DNA from: Sphingobacteriales bacterium
Lineage (GTDB): Bacteria > Bacteroidota > Bacteroidia > Sphingobacteriales > Sphingobacteriaceae
DNA: 64,000 nucleotides
Direction of reading: 5' to 3'
Assembly (NCBI GenBank): GCA_028288165.1
Contig: JAQBOG010000009.1
Coordinates: 1 to 64,000, forward strand
The notes beneath the pieces are model-generated. The model did no database searches. It saw nothing but the letters and a program-made list of their open reading frames with translations, and was not told the origin of the DNA. Shown here piece after piece: positions 1-9,331 of this stretch (within the stretch, counting starts at the first letter, position 1; the number at the start of each line of letters is the position of its first letter). Made by a program: the position numbers and the translations under genes.

Positions 1-1796
1 TCTTTAATTCTATGCAAAACTTCCGGATCAGACCAAACACTCTCTTCCATTCGACGGCAATTTGCGCAGCTATGCCCGGTAAAATCCAACAAAACTGGTT
101 TATTTACTTTAATAGCATACTCCATTCCCTCTTCATAATCGAAAAAACCATCAATTCCTTGAGGAGAATGGAACAAAGTTGCATATTTTTTTGCTTTAGT
201 TTGCTTTTCAGCGGATGATTGTTGACCACTGCCTCCTGTTGCACCAACCAACGTTGACAAATTAAAATCCTGTGTTGAAGGAGGTGGAAGCCATCCGCTT
301 AACGGTTTCAATGGTGCTCCAAACAATCCTGGAATCAGATATATGGTAAAGCCCAGAATGAGCATCGATATAAACATCCTGGGAAGTGATAAAAATTTAA
401 TGTCACTATCATGTGAAAATTTAATTTTCCCAAGTAAATAAAATCCCCAAACACCAAATACAACAATCCATACGATAAGATAAATATCCCGGTTTAGAAG
501 ATTCCAATGGTAAGCTAAATCCACATTTGATAAAAATTTGAAAGCCAATGCTAATTCTAGGAAGCCTAATGAAACTTTTACAGTATTCATCCAACCTCCT
601 GACTTAGGCATTTCTTTAAGCCATGACGGGAATATAGCAAACAAGGTAAAGGGTATCGCTAAAGCGGATGAAAATCCAAGCATACCGATGGCGGGTCCCA
701 AATAAGAACCTTTTGATACTGCGTCAACCAATAATCCACCGATGATTGGCCCTGTGCAGGAGAATGATACCAAAGCTAAGGTAAAAGCCATGAAAAACAA
801 TCCGACAAAACCGTTGTTATTCGACTTTTCATCCATCTTGTTTACTAAACTTGATGGCAGCGTTATTTCAAAAGCACCAAGAAAAGACATGGCGAAAACT
901 AATAACAATACAAAAAACAAAAGATTGAAAGTGGCACTACTTGCAGCTTCGTTTAAAGCGGATGCGCCAAAAATCAGTGTGATAATAAGACCTAATGCAA
1001 CATAGATGACTATAATAGACAAACCATAGATCACCGCACTTTGAATTCCCTTACTCTTTGTACCCGATTTCTTTGTAAAAAATGACACCGTTAGTGGGAT
1101 CATCGGATAAATACAAGGCATAAAAAAAGCAGCCAATCCGCCCAAGAAGCCGAGTATAAATATCCCGAAAAGGGTATTAGAGTTTTCTGCTTTAATAGGT
1201 TTAGAGGATCGCTTTGTTTGTTCATTGCTACCCCCAGTTGGGGTTTGAGCTTTTACATCGGTTGCCTTTATGGTATCCTTTATTACCGGTGTATTCTGTG
1301 CAATGGAGGTGGAGGGTGTTATAATTTCAGCTTTTTTTTCTGCAAGTATTGCCTTAACAGGTATTTTGAAATTAACTTCTGTAGGAGGTAAACATTGATG
1401 ATCATTGCAAACCATATATTCCAACACCCCCTCAACAGACACAACGGGTTTGTGCAAGGTTACCCGCTGTTTAAAAATAGCAAGACTTTCATGCCATGAG
1501 ATTTGTTTATTAAAATTTTTATCAAATGCCGTTTCTGGTTTTGGCTCTTCTGATGTTTTACCAATTAAGCTGTATAAATTTGAAGGAGTAAATTTGAAGG
1601 AAGTCGGTATCGGGCCATCCTCAACAATTTGCTGAGAGTAAACATGCCAACCTTTATCAATCTTCGCTTTTAAAACTAGTGTCGCTTCTTTGTTAGTTAT
1701 ATTTTCCGCCGAAAACGACCATTTAACCGGATCGAGAATCTGTGATTGAGCGTTAGCTGTGATTAATATTAGTACGAGTATTAGTAGTTTTTTCAT
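1..1796 (-). CDS. dsbD: Thiol:disulfide interchange protein DsbD, 3'-truncated by window edge
   Basis: Moves electrons from cytoplasmic thioredoxin across the inner membrane to periplasmic thiol proteins. The ATG at 1796-1794 opens a signal peptide (MKKLLILVLILITANA). About 100 residues on there is a DsbD-alpha-like domain with the Cys pair C-N-D-H-Q-C, then a proline/threonine-rich linker. The membrane domain follows, with the two conserved cysteines in FFMPCIYPMIPLTVSFF and SFSCTGPIIGG. The reading frame runs off the window inside the C-terminal thioredoxin-like domain, where the C-A-N-C redox motif is still visible near position 70. Three redox modules in this order are diagnostic of DsbD. 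It lies 45 bp downstream of birA on the same strand and may be co-transcribed with it. Only the C-terminal end is missing. Confidence 0.93.
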   Translation of the reverse strand, partial: MKKLLILVLILITANAQSQILDPVKWSFSAENITNKEATLVLKAKIDKGWHVYSQQIVEDGPIPTSFKFTPSNLYSLIGKTSEEPKPETAFDKNFNKQISWHESLAIFKQRVTLHKPVVSVEGVLEYMVCNDHQCLPPTEVNFKIPVKAILAEKKAEIITPSTSIAQNTPVIKDTIKATDVKAQTPTGGSNEQTKRSSKPIKAENSNTLFGIFILGFLGGLAAFFMPCIYPMIPLTVSFFTKKSGTKSKGIQSAVIYGLSIIVIYVALGLIITLIFGASALNEAASSATFNLLFFVLLLVFAMSFLGAFEITLPSSLVNKMDEKSNNNGFVGLFFMAFTLALVSFSCTGPIIGGLLVDAVSKGSYLGPAIGMLGFSSALAIPFTLFAIFPSWLKEMPKSGGWMNTVKVSLGFLELALAFKFLSNVDLAYHWNLLNRDIYLIVWIVVFGVWGFYLLGKIKFSHDSDIKFLSLPRMFISMLILGFTIYLIPGLFGAPLKPLSGWLPPPSTQDFNLSTLVGATGGSGQQSSAEKQTKAKKYATLFHSPQGIDGFFDYEEGMEYAIKVNKPVLLDFTGHSCANCRRMEESVWSDPEVLHRIK

Positions 1797-1840
1797 TTAT
1801 ATTCATTTATGGGCATGCCGGAGTCAATCGTACTTGGTAA

Positions 1841-2614
1841 TTAGTCAACAGGAATAAATTCAATTTCTTTTAGCCCGAATTTTTTAATTCCAGAAGAAAG
1901 CTCAATCTCTAAATATCCTTCTAGGGTAACTCCGTGAATTCTTCCAGACTCTTTAATACCATTTATTAAAAAATCTCCCCTCTGATTGATCAAATAAAGT
2001 TGACTTAAATATTCTGAAGTCAATTTCGATGCTTCGATAGACTGCAATTGTAGATATCTCACTTCTATTGACTGACAAATTTCACTTAATAACATTTGCA
2101 AATCATAATCAGTATGTAAGATTTGTTTTAACGAGGTAACATTTTTAATGCTTATGGGAAATTCAGTCTGATTCACATTTAAACCAACGCCAATTATGGC
2201 ATATTTAATTTGATCGCCCTGAATAACATTTTCTATTAAAATACCTCCCATTTTATGCCCTCCTGCATACACATCATTAGGCCATTTAATTTTTGCCATG
2301 TCCCCAATATATTTAGTCAACACATCGTTAATAGCTAAACAAATGGTTTTATTAAGATCGAACTGTTTATTAATAGCAAGAAAATGAGGGGTTAAAAGCA
2401 AGCTGAAAGTCAAATTTTTTCCTGGTTCACTCACCCAAGTATTATTTGTTTGCCCTCTACCTGCAAATTGCTCTTCTGCCATAATAACAGTGCCTTCTTT
2501 TAATGGCGCAGATTTTGACAAAGCATCCTTTAGGTATGTATTTGTTGAATTTACCTTATTGAGTTTGAGGACATTTTTTCCAATAAATAATCCCGAAAAA
2601 GTGTTATTTTGCAA
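1841..2614 (-). CDS. birA: Biotin--[acetyl-CoA-carboxylase] ligase
   Basis: Activates biotin to biotinyl-AMP and transfers it to the lysine of biotin carboxyl carrier proteins. The biotin/ATP loop is seen as GRGQTNNTWVSEPGKN (around residue 52), followed by the catalytic-core segment KWPNDVYAGGHKMGGILIEN. A short C-terminal SH3-like portion follows. At 257 residues the protein starts directly in the catalytic domain and lacks the N-terminal winged helix of E. coli BirA, so it is the monofunctional type and is not expected to act as a biotin repressor. It is divergent from rsfS with 46 bp between the starts, so the two promoters must share this gap. Confidence 0.93.
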   Translation of the reverse strand: MQNNTFSGLFIGKNVLKLNKVNSTNTYLKDALSKSAPLKEGTVIMAEEQFAGRGQTNNTWVSEPGKNLTFSLLLTPHFLAINKQFDLNKTICLAINDVLTKYIGDMAKIKWPNDVYAGGHKMGGILIENVIQGDQIKYAIIGVGLNVNQTEFPISIKNVTSLKQILHTDYDLQMLLSEICQSIEVRYLQLQSIEASKLTSEYLSQLYLINQRGDFLINGIKESGRIHGVTLEGYLEIELSSGIKKFGLKEIEFIPVD

Positions 2615-2660
2615 AGTACGTAGAACCTTAGTTGAATTTTTTCAAAACTAAATTTTTTTA

Positions 2661-3035
2661 ATGGTAAAAAACAAAATTGCTCAAGAATCAGCTGCTATAT
2701 CAGAGATTGCAGTTTATGGGATTCAAGAAAAAAAAGGAAATGATATTGTACGCCTAGATTTAAGAGAAATACACAGTTCAGTGGCCGATTATTTCGTGGT
2801 TTGTCACGCCGAATCATCCAATCAGGTTAAAGCTATAGCCAATAGCGTTGAAGATGAAATTTACAAAGCTTTTAAGCAAGATCCCTGGAGAAAAGAAGGA
2901 CTAATTAATAGTGATTGGATTATTCTAGACTATATTGACGTAGTTGTTCATATATTTAAAACCGATAAAAGAGAGTTTTACGGTCTTGAAGAACTGTGGG
3001 GCGATGCAGAAATGCAATTTTACAAAAGTGCGTAA
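2661..3035 (+). CDS. rsfS: Ribosomal silencing factor RsfS
   Basis: Member of the RsfS/Iojap (DUF143) family, which binds ribosomal protein uL14 and blocks subunit joining when nutrients are short. The 124-residue length and the family landmarks are present: DYFVVCHAESSNQVKAIANS in the first half and, near the C-terminus, DYIDVVVHIF followed by YGLEELWGDA. The first ATG lies just after an A/T-rich leader with no clear Shine-Dalgarno sequence, as is usual in Bacteroidota. It is followed 48 bp later by ftsH on the same strand, an arrangement common in this phylum, and the two are probably one transcript. Confidence 0.93.
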   Translation: MVKNKIAQESAAISEIAVYGIQEKKGNDIVRLDLREIHSSVADYFVVCHAESSNQVKAIANSVEDEIYKAFKQDPWRKEGLINSDWIILDYIDVVVHIFKTDKREFYGLEELWGDAEMQFYKSA

Positions 3036-3083
3036 TGCACATTAAAGGTATAACACGTACAAATGTTTGTTTGAATAACAAAG

Positions 3084-5189
3084 ATGAAAGACAATAATCA
3101 AGATAATAACAGAAAATTACCAAAGAAAATACCTGGGAAAAAACTTATTCCCAAAGCTCCAAAATTCAATTTGATGTGGCTGTATGCAGCTATAATAATT
3201 GGTTTATTTGTGGTACAATGGTATTTCAGTGGCAATAATGCCCTACCAACTACTTATCAAGAATTTGAAACCACCATGTTAAAAACTGGTGACGTTGAAA
3301 AGCTTGTTGCTTACAAAAGCACTGACTTAATAATCGTAGAGGTATACATTAAAAAGGATAGATTAAATCAGGCAAAATACAGCAAGGTTAATAAGGAAAA
3401 CAAAAGCAATTTAAATTTATCCCCAAACAGCCCACAGTATACCTTTACGGATGGATCATTTGATGGCTTACAAGCTAAATTAAAAGAAGCTGAAAAAGAT
3501 TTACCTACCGAAAAGAGAACGCCTGTAAATATTGTTTCCAGAGAAAGCCCGTGGGCTGGCTGGTTTATGTCATTTATATTACCGGTTCTTTTACTCGTTG
3601 GTTTCTGGGTATTCATTATGCGCAGAATGGGAGGCGGTGGCGCTGGTGGTGCTGGTGGCCAAATCTTTAATATTGGGAAGTCAAAAGCAACACTATTTGA
3701 TAAGGAGGCACAAATTTCTTTAACTTTTAATGATGTTGCTGGTCTGGAAGAAGCGAAGCAAGAGGTGATGGAAATTGTTGATTTCCTTAAAAATCCAAAA
3801 AAGTATACCAATCTAGGAGGTAAAATCCCGAAAGGTGCCTTATTAATTGGTTCGCCTGGTACTGGTAAAACATTAATGGCAAAAGCTGTTGCTGGTGAAG
3901 CTCAAGTTCCTTTTTTCTCTTTATCAGGATCTGATTTTGTGGAAATGTTTGTTGGAGTTGGTGCTTCAAGAGTTCGTGACTTGTTTAAGCAAGCCAAAGA
4001 TAAAGCTCCTTGTATTATTTTCATTGATGAAATTGATGCGATTGGCCGAGCCCGTGGTAAAAATAATATTGTTGGAGGTAATGATGAGCGTGAAAATACA
4101 TTAAACCAATTATTGGTTGAGATGGATGGTTTTGGAACTGATTCAGGAATTATTATTCTAGCAGCAACAAACCGTCCGGATGTACTTGACTCTGCTTTAT
4201 TACGCCCTGGTCGTTTTGACCGTCAAATTTCTATTGATAAGCCAGATTTAGTAGGACGTGAGCAAATTTTCAAAGTTCACTTGAAACCATTGAAGCTTGC
4301 TGAAGCTGTAGATGCTAAAAAACTCTCTGCTCAAACTCCTGGCTTTGCTGGTGCCGAAATTGCAAACGTTTGTAACGAAGCTGCTCTAATTGCTGCACGC
4401 AGGAATAAAGAAGCGGTTGATATGCAAGATTTCCAAGATGCTATTGATCGTGTGATTGGCGGATTGGAAAAGAAAAATAAAATCATATCTCCTGAAGAAA
4501 AACGGATTGTTGCTTATCACGAAGCAGGTCACGCAATTGCCGGTTGGTTTCTTGAACATGCAGATCCGCTAGTTAAAGTTTCCATTGTTCCAAGAGGAGT
4601 TGCGGCATTGGGTTATGCTCAATATTTGCCAAAAGAGCAGTTTCTGTATACCACAGAGCAATTGCTTGATGGTATGTGTATGACTTTAGGTGGTCGTGCG
4701 GCGGAAGATCTGGTTTTTGGAAAGATTTCAACCGGAGCTCAAAATGACCTGGAACGAATCACTAAACTTTCATACGCCATGGTAACTATCTATGGAATGA
4801 ATGAAAAGGTTGGAAATGTTTCTTTCAATGATACTCAGGGAGAATACCAGTTCAACAAACCTTATTCTGAAAGAACTTCAGAAATGATTGATATAGAAGT
4901 TCGTAAACAAATTGACGAGGCATATCAACGCACTAAAGCTCTGCTTCACGAAAAAAGAGAAGGACTTGAATTGCTTGCCCAAAAATTGTTAGAAAAAGAA
5001 ATTCTATTCCAATCTGATTTGGAAGAGATATTAGGTAAACGTCCTTTTGATAACCGTACAACTTATGATGAGTTTGTAAACGGGATGGAAGGTGAATCTC
5101 GTCAGGATATCCCAAGAGAAACACTACAACATGAAGGTGTAATTGATCACAACAAAGATTTGCCCGAAAACCAATCGACTGTTAATTGA
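3084..5189 (+). CDS. ftsH: ATP-dependent zinc metalloprotease FtsH
   Basis: Membrane-anchored AAA+ protease that extracts and degrades misassembled membrane proteins and short-lived regulators. Two transmembrane segments (about residues 30-48 and 156-178) flank a periplasmic region. A Gly-rich linker leads to the AAA domain with Walker A GSPGTGKT (about 256-263), Walker [12 protein letters not shown] (about 311) and the second region of homology ending [10 protein letters not shown]. The zinc-protease site is HEAGH at residues 479-483. The Walker A has Ser where most FtsH proteins have Pro (GPPGTGKT); this should not affect nucleotide binding. The 701-residue length is normal for Bacteroidota. 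A rho-independent hairpin follows at 5211. Confidence 0.97.
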   Translation: MKDNNQDNNRKLPKKIPGKKLIPKAPKFNLMWLYAAIIIGLFVVQWYFSGNNALPTTYQEFETTMLKTGDVEKLVAYKSTDLIIVEVYIKKDRLNQAKYSKVNKENKSNLNLSPNSPQYTFTDGSFDGLQAKLKEAEKDLPTEKRTPVNIVSRESPWAGWFMSFILPVLLLVGFWVFIMRRMGGGGAGGAGGQIFNIGKSKATLFDKEAQISLTFNDVAGLEEAKQEVMEIVDFLKNPKKYTNLGGKIPKGALLIGSPGTGKTLMAKAVAGEAQVPFFSLSGSDFVEMFVGVGASRVRDLFKQAKDKAPCIIFIDEIDAIGRARGKNNIVGGNDERENTLNQLLVEMDGFGTDSGIIILAATNRPDVLDSALLRPGRFDRQISIDKPDLVGREQIFKVHLKPLKLAEAVDAKKLSAQTPGFAGAEIANVCNEAALIAARRNKEAVDMQDFQDAIDRVIGGLEKKNKIISPEEKRIVAYHEAGHAIAGWFLEHADPLVKVSIVPRGVAALGYAQYLPKEQFLYTTEQLLDGMCMTLGGRAAEDLVFGKISTGAQNDLERITKLSYAMVTIYGMNEKVGNVSFNDTQGEYQFNKPYSERTSEMIDIEVRKQIDEAYQRTKALLHEKREGLELLAQKLLEKEILFQSDLEEILGKRPFDNRTTYDEFVNGMEGESRQDIPRETLQHEGVIDHNKDLPENQSTVN

Positions 5190-5210
5190 TAAAAAGCAAT
5201 CTATTATATT

Positions 5211-5247
5211 TGTCACGTCCGGTTCATCCGCACGTGACTTTTTTTTG
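5211..5247 (+). terminator. Rho-independent terminator after ftsH
   Basis: Perfect 7-bp stem GTCACGT (5212-5218) / ACGTGAC (5232-5238) with a 13-nt loop, followed directly by eight or more T residues. It separates ftsH from the LUD-domain gene that begins at 5255. The run of T overlaps the leader of the next gene, so some read-through or a promoter within this short gap is needed for its expression. Confidence 0.8.
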
Positions 5248-5254
5248 TTAAAAG

Positions 5255-5890
5255 ATGAAGGAAACAACTTCTAAAGAAAAAATACTTAAAAAGATTCGCA
5301 AAGCTCTACTAGAGAAAAGGGATAATCCATATCCAAATCTAGAAGATTTGCCACTTTATGAAGATTATTCAGATTTCCTTGAAGTTCTGTTTGCAGAACA
5401 ATTTACCGCCGTTGCAGGCCAATTTGTTTTTTGCGAAGATGAGATTCAGTTTATTGAAAACCTGCTTCAGCTTGCGCAAGAAAGATCTTGGCGTAAAATT
5501 TACTGCTGGGAGCCGAAGCTGCAAGCAATTTTAAGCCAATACGAATATCCTTTTTATAGTACTGATACTGACTTTCTTCAGGCCGAAGTTGGCATCACAT
5601 TATGTGAATCGCTCATCGCCAGAAATGGAAGCATCATGGTTACCAATGCAGATGCAGGTGGACGAAGATTAAGTATATATCCTCATGTACACATCGTTCT
5701 TGCGTATACTTCGCAATTAGTTTTAGACTTAAAAGATGGCTTTAAGCTGGTAAAGGAAAAATATCCCGAGCGTCTACCTACTATGATTTCTACTATTACA
5801 GGACCAAGCAGAACCGCAGATATCGAAAAAACGCTGGTGCTAGGTGCTCATGGGCCCAAGGAATTGCTAGTATTTTTAATAGACGGATAG
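5255..5890 (+). CDS. LUD-domain protein (LutC/YkgG family)
   Basis: A 211-residue protein of the LUD (lactate utilisation domain) family, related to LutC/YkgG. The family signature is seen in the C-terminal half: a Gly/Asp-rich stretch NADAGGRRLSIYPHVHIVLA and then GPSRTADIEKTLVLGAHGP close to the end. LutC acts with LutA and LutB in L-lactate oxidation, but no lutA/lutB partners are present in this window. Stand-alone LUD genes downstream of ftsH are common in Bacteroidota and their role is not settled. The family call is firm; involvement in lactate metabolism is not supported by the context. Confidence 0.8.
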   Translation: MKETTSKEKILKKIRKALLEKRDNPYPNLEDLPLYEDYSDFLEVLFAEQFTAVAGQFVFCEDEIQFIENLLQLAQERSWRKIYCWEPKLQAILSQYEYPFYSTDTDFLQAEVGITLCESLIARNGSIMVTNADAGGRRLSIYPHVHIVLAYTSQLVLDLKDGFKLVKEKYPERLPTMISTITGPSRTADIEKTLVLGAHGPKELLVFLIDG

Positions 5891-5940
5891 AACAAATTAG
5901 GCTTTTGTGAGATTCATAATAGTTTTGATATTTACTTAAT

Positions 5941-8751
5941 ATGAAGCGTCCTCACAGGCAACCCTACTTTTTCTTTTTTTTAACATTTCTGTTCGTTCTC
6001 TGTTACGTTTCTGCTAGTTACGGTCAGCTATGTACCGGCACATTAGGTGATCCGGTAGTAAAAATCACTTTTGGAGCAGGTCCTGGTTTAGGCCCAGCTT
6101 TAGAGCCTGGCATAACGGATTATCACTATGATTTTGGTGCATGTCCAGAAGATGGTTTATATTCAATAATAAACAAAATGTCACCGAGTTGCCATTTGGG
6201 TGCATGGCACCGTGTAGAGCAAGATCATACGGGAGATCCTAATGGATATATGATGCTGGTTAACGCTCAAGACCAAACCCAATTACCGAATCCTACACCT
6301 GGAGATTTTTATGTAAAGAAAATCACAGGTTTGTGTCCCGGAACTACATATGAATTTGGAGCCTACGTGATGAACATATTAATGGCTTCTGTTTCTGGAT
6401 TTGATCCCAAACTGACTTTTAGGATAGAAACCACCGTTGGAGATACACTAAAAACAAAAAGCACTGGAGATATTCCAAAAACCAATTCACCAACTTGGGT
6501 ACAATATGCCACCCAATTTACTGTCCCTGTAGGAATTTCAGAAGTGGTCTTGCGCATAAGGAATCTTGCACCTGGCGGAAATGGGAATGATTTAATAATA
6601 GACGACATAACTTTCAGGCCTTGTGGCCCAATTATTACTTCTGGATTAAACGGAACAGGTCTAAAAGAGCTTCCTATTTGCGAAGGAACATCTAGCACCC
6701 ATTCTTTAAAAGCAGTAGTAAGTGCCAGCAATCAAGAATTTCAATGGCAAACCACCACAGACGGGATTAATTGGGGCAATATTCAAGGAGCAACCAACGA
6801 TGAATACCAAGCAATATTTAACAACGCTTCACCTGGTATATATCAATATCGGCTTTTAACTGCCAGAATGGGCAATATCAATTCACCTAACTGCCGTTCT
6901 GCATCAGAACCATTAACTTTTAAGGTAAATGCAATACCACCCACCACTATAATTGCCAATACTCCATTATGCGAAGGGGAAACATTAAATTTAGGGGCCT
7001 CAGGAGGGAGTACTTATAATTGGACGGGGCCTAATTTTTCATCACCAGATCAGAATCCCACAATAAACACTATAGGAGTTAACGGAACGGGGCAATATCA
7101 AGTAATCATCAAAACAGCAGAGGGTTGTGAAACCATAAAAAACATTCAAGTGGTGGTCAATAGTAAGCCTGTTGCATCTTTTATTACTTCTAATCCAATT
7201 TGCGAAAAAGAACCGGTGAACTTCTTTGATCAATCAAGCATCGGTAGTGGATTAATTACAGAATGGCAATGGGATTTCGGCGACGGTAATACCTCAACCT
7301 TAAAAAATCCAACACACACGTATATTGAGCCTGGCCTATATCATGTAAGCTTAACTGCTAAAAGTGATAATGGCTGTACTAGTCTAGTTGAAATGAAGGA
7401 TATAACGGTAAATCCAAAGGCACAAATAAGTTTTAATGATCCGGGTGCTTGTGTTGACGATGTATCTGCTCAATTTATTGGGATTGTAAATACTGGCGTA
7501 ATAGTACAATCTTGGGAATGGGATTTCGGTGATGGAACGAATGACTTAACAGAAAAATTTAAACAAAATCCAAAACATAAATATCTAAATGCGCAAAGCT
7601 ATTCAGTTGTTTTAAAAGTGAAAACGGATAAAGGTTGCGAAACTAGTTTTCCCAAAAACATTATAATCAGTGGGGCTACACCCCAAGCATCTTTTACTGT
7701 TATAAATGAAAACAGTTTATGTAGTAACCAACTAGTCTCTTTTAAAAATACCTCGGCAATGCCAGGAACATCTTTTGGACGAGTAACTAAAATTGAATGG
7801 AACTTTAATTATACAGGATCCAATTCTGATATAATTGAAACCATTGACAATCCGGAATACAATGCTATTTTTACCCATCAATATCCTATAAGCAATGTTG
7901 ATAAAAGATATAAAATCCAACTAAAAGCTTATTCGGGAACGGTTTGCTACATCGCGACTGCCCCCTTTGAAATTAAGATTAAAGGTAGTCCAGAAATCAC
8001 TTTTAGCAATTTGCCGGCAATTTGCCAAGAAAGCGACCCTCTTAATTTAAGAACTTTTGTTATCATCTCTAACGGTTATACATCATCGGGCAGCTGGATA
8101 TTTTCTGGCCAAGGAGTATCGTCTACCGGAATGTTTGATCCAAGCCAAGCTACCGTTGGCTCCAATGTAATAACCGCTATTTTTAATCCCCTAAGCAATT
8201 GTGCTTCTGTATCTAAATCACAAACCATAATAGTAAAACCATCACCGATTGTAAATGCAGGCGAAGATTTTACAATGTTAGAAGGTGGTGAAAAGCAGCT
8301 CGAAGCAACAGCAAATTCAAACTTAACTTACAAATGGACCTTAGCTGATGGCTCCCCGGCTACTGATTTGAGTAGAGATGATATATTAAATCCTATTGCA
8401 TCGCCAAAAGATGATGTTACATACCGGCTTACGGTAACCTCAAATGACCAGTGTATAAACACAGATGAAGTTTCAATACAAGTTTTAAAGCTACCCAAAG
8501 TTCCAAACACGTTTACGCCTAATGGCGATGGCACCAACGATTACTGGAGAATAATGTACTTAGATAGTTACCCGAATGCTACTATTGAGATCTATAATCG
8601 ATATGGCAACAAAGTTTTCGGAACTTCCACATACCAAGAGTGGGATGGAAGGCATAATGGCTCTGATCTTCCGGTTGGCACGTATTACTACATTATAAAT
8701 CCCAAAAATGGTCGCAAGCCAATTAAAGGATCTGTGTCGATAGTGAGGTGA
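5941..8751 (+). CDS. Secreted PKD-repeat protein with T9SS (CHU_C) C-terminal domain
   Basis: A 936-residue exported protein. A hydrophobic signal peptide (about 1-28, ending SASYG) is followed by a region resembling a carbohydrate-binding beta-sandwich, an Ig-like stretch and at least two PKD repeats with the hallmark WQWDFGDG (about residue 442) and WEWDFGDG (about 525). The last 80 residues are a gliding-motility-associated/CHU_C domain: VPNTFTPNGDGTNDYWRI, IEIYNRYGNKVF, W-D-G-R-x-N-G, PVGTYYYII. This domain targets proteins to the type IX secretion system and the cell surface. No catalytic domain is recognisable, so an adhesin or surface-structure role is likelier than an enzyme. The gene stands alone; a 580-bp gap follows. 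Confidence 0.85.
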   Translation: MKRPHRQPYFFFFLTFLFVLCYVSASYGQLCTGTLGDPVVKITFGAGPGLGPALEPGITDYHYDFGACPEDGLYSIINKMSPSCHLGAWHRVEQDHTGDPNGYMMLVNAQDQTQLPNPTPGDFYVKKITGLCPGTTYEFGAYVMNILMASVSGFDPKLTFRIETTVGDTLKTKSTGDIPKTNSPTWVQYATQFTVPVGISEVVLRIRNLAPGGNGNDLIIDDITFRPCGPIITSGLNGTGLKELPICEGTSSTHSLKAVVSASNQEFQWQTTTDGINWGNIQGATNDEYQAIFNNASPGIYQYRLLTARMGNINSPNCRSASEPLTFKVNAIPPTTIIANTPLCEGETLNLGASGGSTYNWTGPNFSSPDQNPTINTIGVNGTGQYQVIIKTAEGCETIKNIQVVVNSKPVASFITSNPICEKEPVNFFDQSSIGSGLITEWQWDFGDGNTSTLKNPTHTYIEPGLYHVSLTAKSDNGCTSLVEMKDITVNPKAQISFNDPGACVDDVSAQFIGIVNTGVIVQSWEWDFGDGTNDLTEKFKQNPKHKYLNAQSYSVVLKVKTDKGCETSFPKNIIISGATPQASFTVINENSLCSNQLVSFKNTSAMPGTSFGRVTKIEWNFNYTGSNSDIIETIDNPEYNAIFTHQYPISNVDKRYKIQLKAYSGTVCYIATAPFEIKIKGSPEITFSNLPAICQESDPLNLRTFVIISNGYTSSGSWIFSGQGVSSTGMFDPSQATVGSNVITAIFNPLSNCASVSKSQTIIVKPSPIVNAGEDFTMLEGGEKQLEATANSNLTYKWTLADGSPATDLSRDDILNPIASPKDDVTYRLTVTSNDQCINTDEVSIQVLKLPKVPNTFTPNGDGTNDYWRIMYLDSYPNATIEIYNRYGNKVFGTSTYQEWDGRHNGSDLPVGTYYYIINPKNGRKPIKGSVSIVR

Positions 8752-9331
8752 TAACAAAGACTGGTTTCCTGAATTTATATCAAGGAATTCTTTCGTAACA
8801 TTAGGTTAGAGCCGTTTCCGAGAAAGGTTCTCAAATGTTTAGAAAATAATGTTTCTGCATTCATCGGTTGCATCAGTCCCGCCAATCATTACAAATCCTC
8901 GTCTGGCATCCCTCATTCCATCCCACACTCCGGGTTTTTCATTTTTGTCGGGTTTAACTTACTGAGGCTTGTCCTTGAAAGCTCTGTTAAAAACTGATGA
9001 ACTGAGTTAATTAGTCTCAATACCATTTTCCTCTATGTTCCGACTCTGGACGAACCTCATTTTGAGTTTATTTTGTTAACAAAAATTCGGGCTTTAAATA
9101 CAAAATCAGGACTTACAAAACATTTTATAGAATGCGTTTATGAAACTTGCTAGGTTCTGCGTTAGGGATTGAAGAGAAAATCCTTTTTGCATCCTTCGCA
9201 AAAAGATTGGAACGAAAAGCCCGCTCGAACGCCCAAATCCTCGCTCTTAAAAAAGTTTAAATCGAATTTATTCGTAATAAAAAATGGAAGAAATTTATTG
9301 AAAAATACTAATATTTTTAGCATTTTTGTTT
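8752..9331. other. Long intergenic region, non-coding apart from repeat copy A
   Basis: 580 bases between the T9SS protein and the radical SAM gene. I found no convincing gene on either strand: open frames are short and do not resemble any protein known to me. The right part (9159-9234) holds a copy of the dispersed structured repeat described below. No clear rho-independent terminator follows the upstream gene. Confidence 0.6.
9159..9234 (+). repeat. Dispersed structured repeat, copy A
   Basis: Begins GCGTTAGGGATTGAAG and ends GAACGAAAAGCCCG...GAACGCCC. The ends pair (GCGTT/AACGC). The centre is a strong hairpin CTTTTTGC / GCAAAAAG around a 7-nt loop. The conserved blocks AGGGATTG and AACGAAAAGCCCG are shared with copies at 29226-29318 (minus) and 34860-34942 (plus), while the stem sequences differ between copies. 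Confidence 0.75.

Noticed and set aside
742-1635. Plus-strand open frames in the first 1.7 kb
   Set aside because: Antisense to dsbD, whose three redox modules are read on the minus strand.
5211-5240. CACGTGAC near ftsH as a parS site
   Set aside because: It is one arm of the ftsH terminator hairpin and does not match the parS palindrome.
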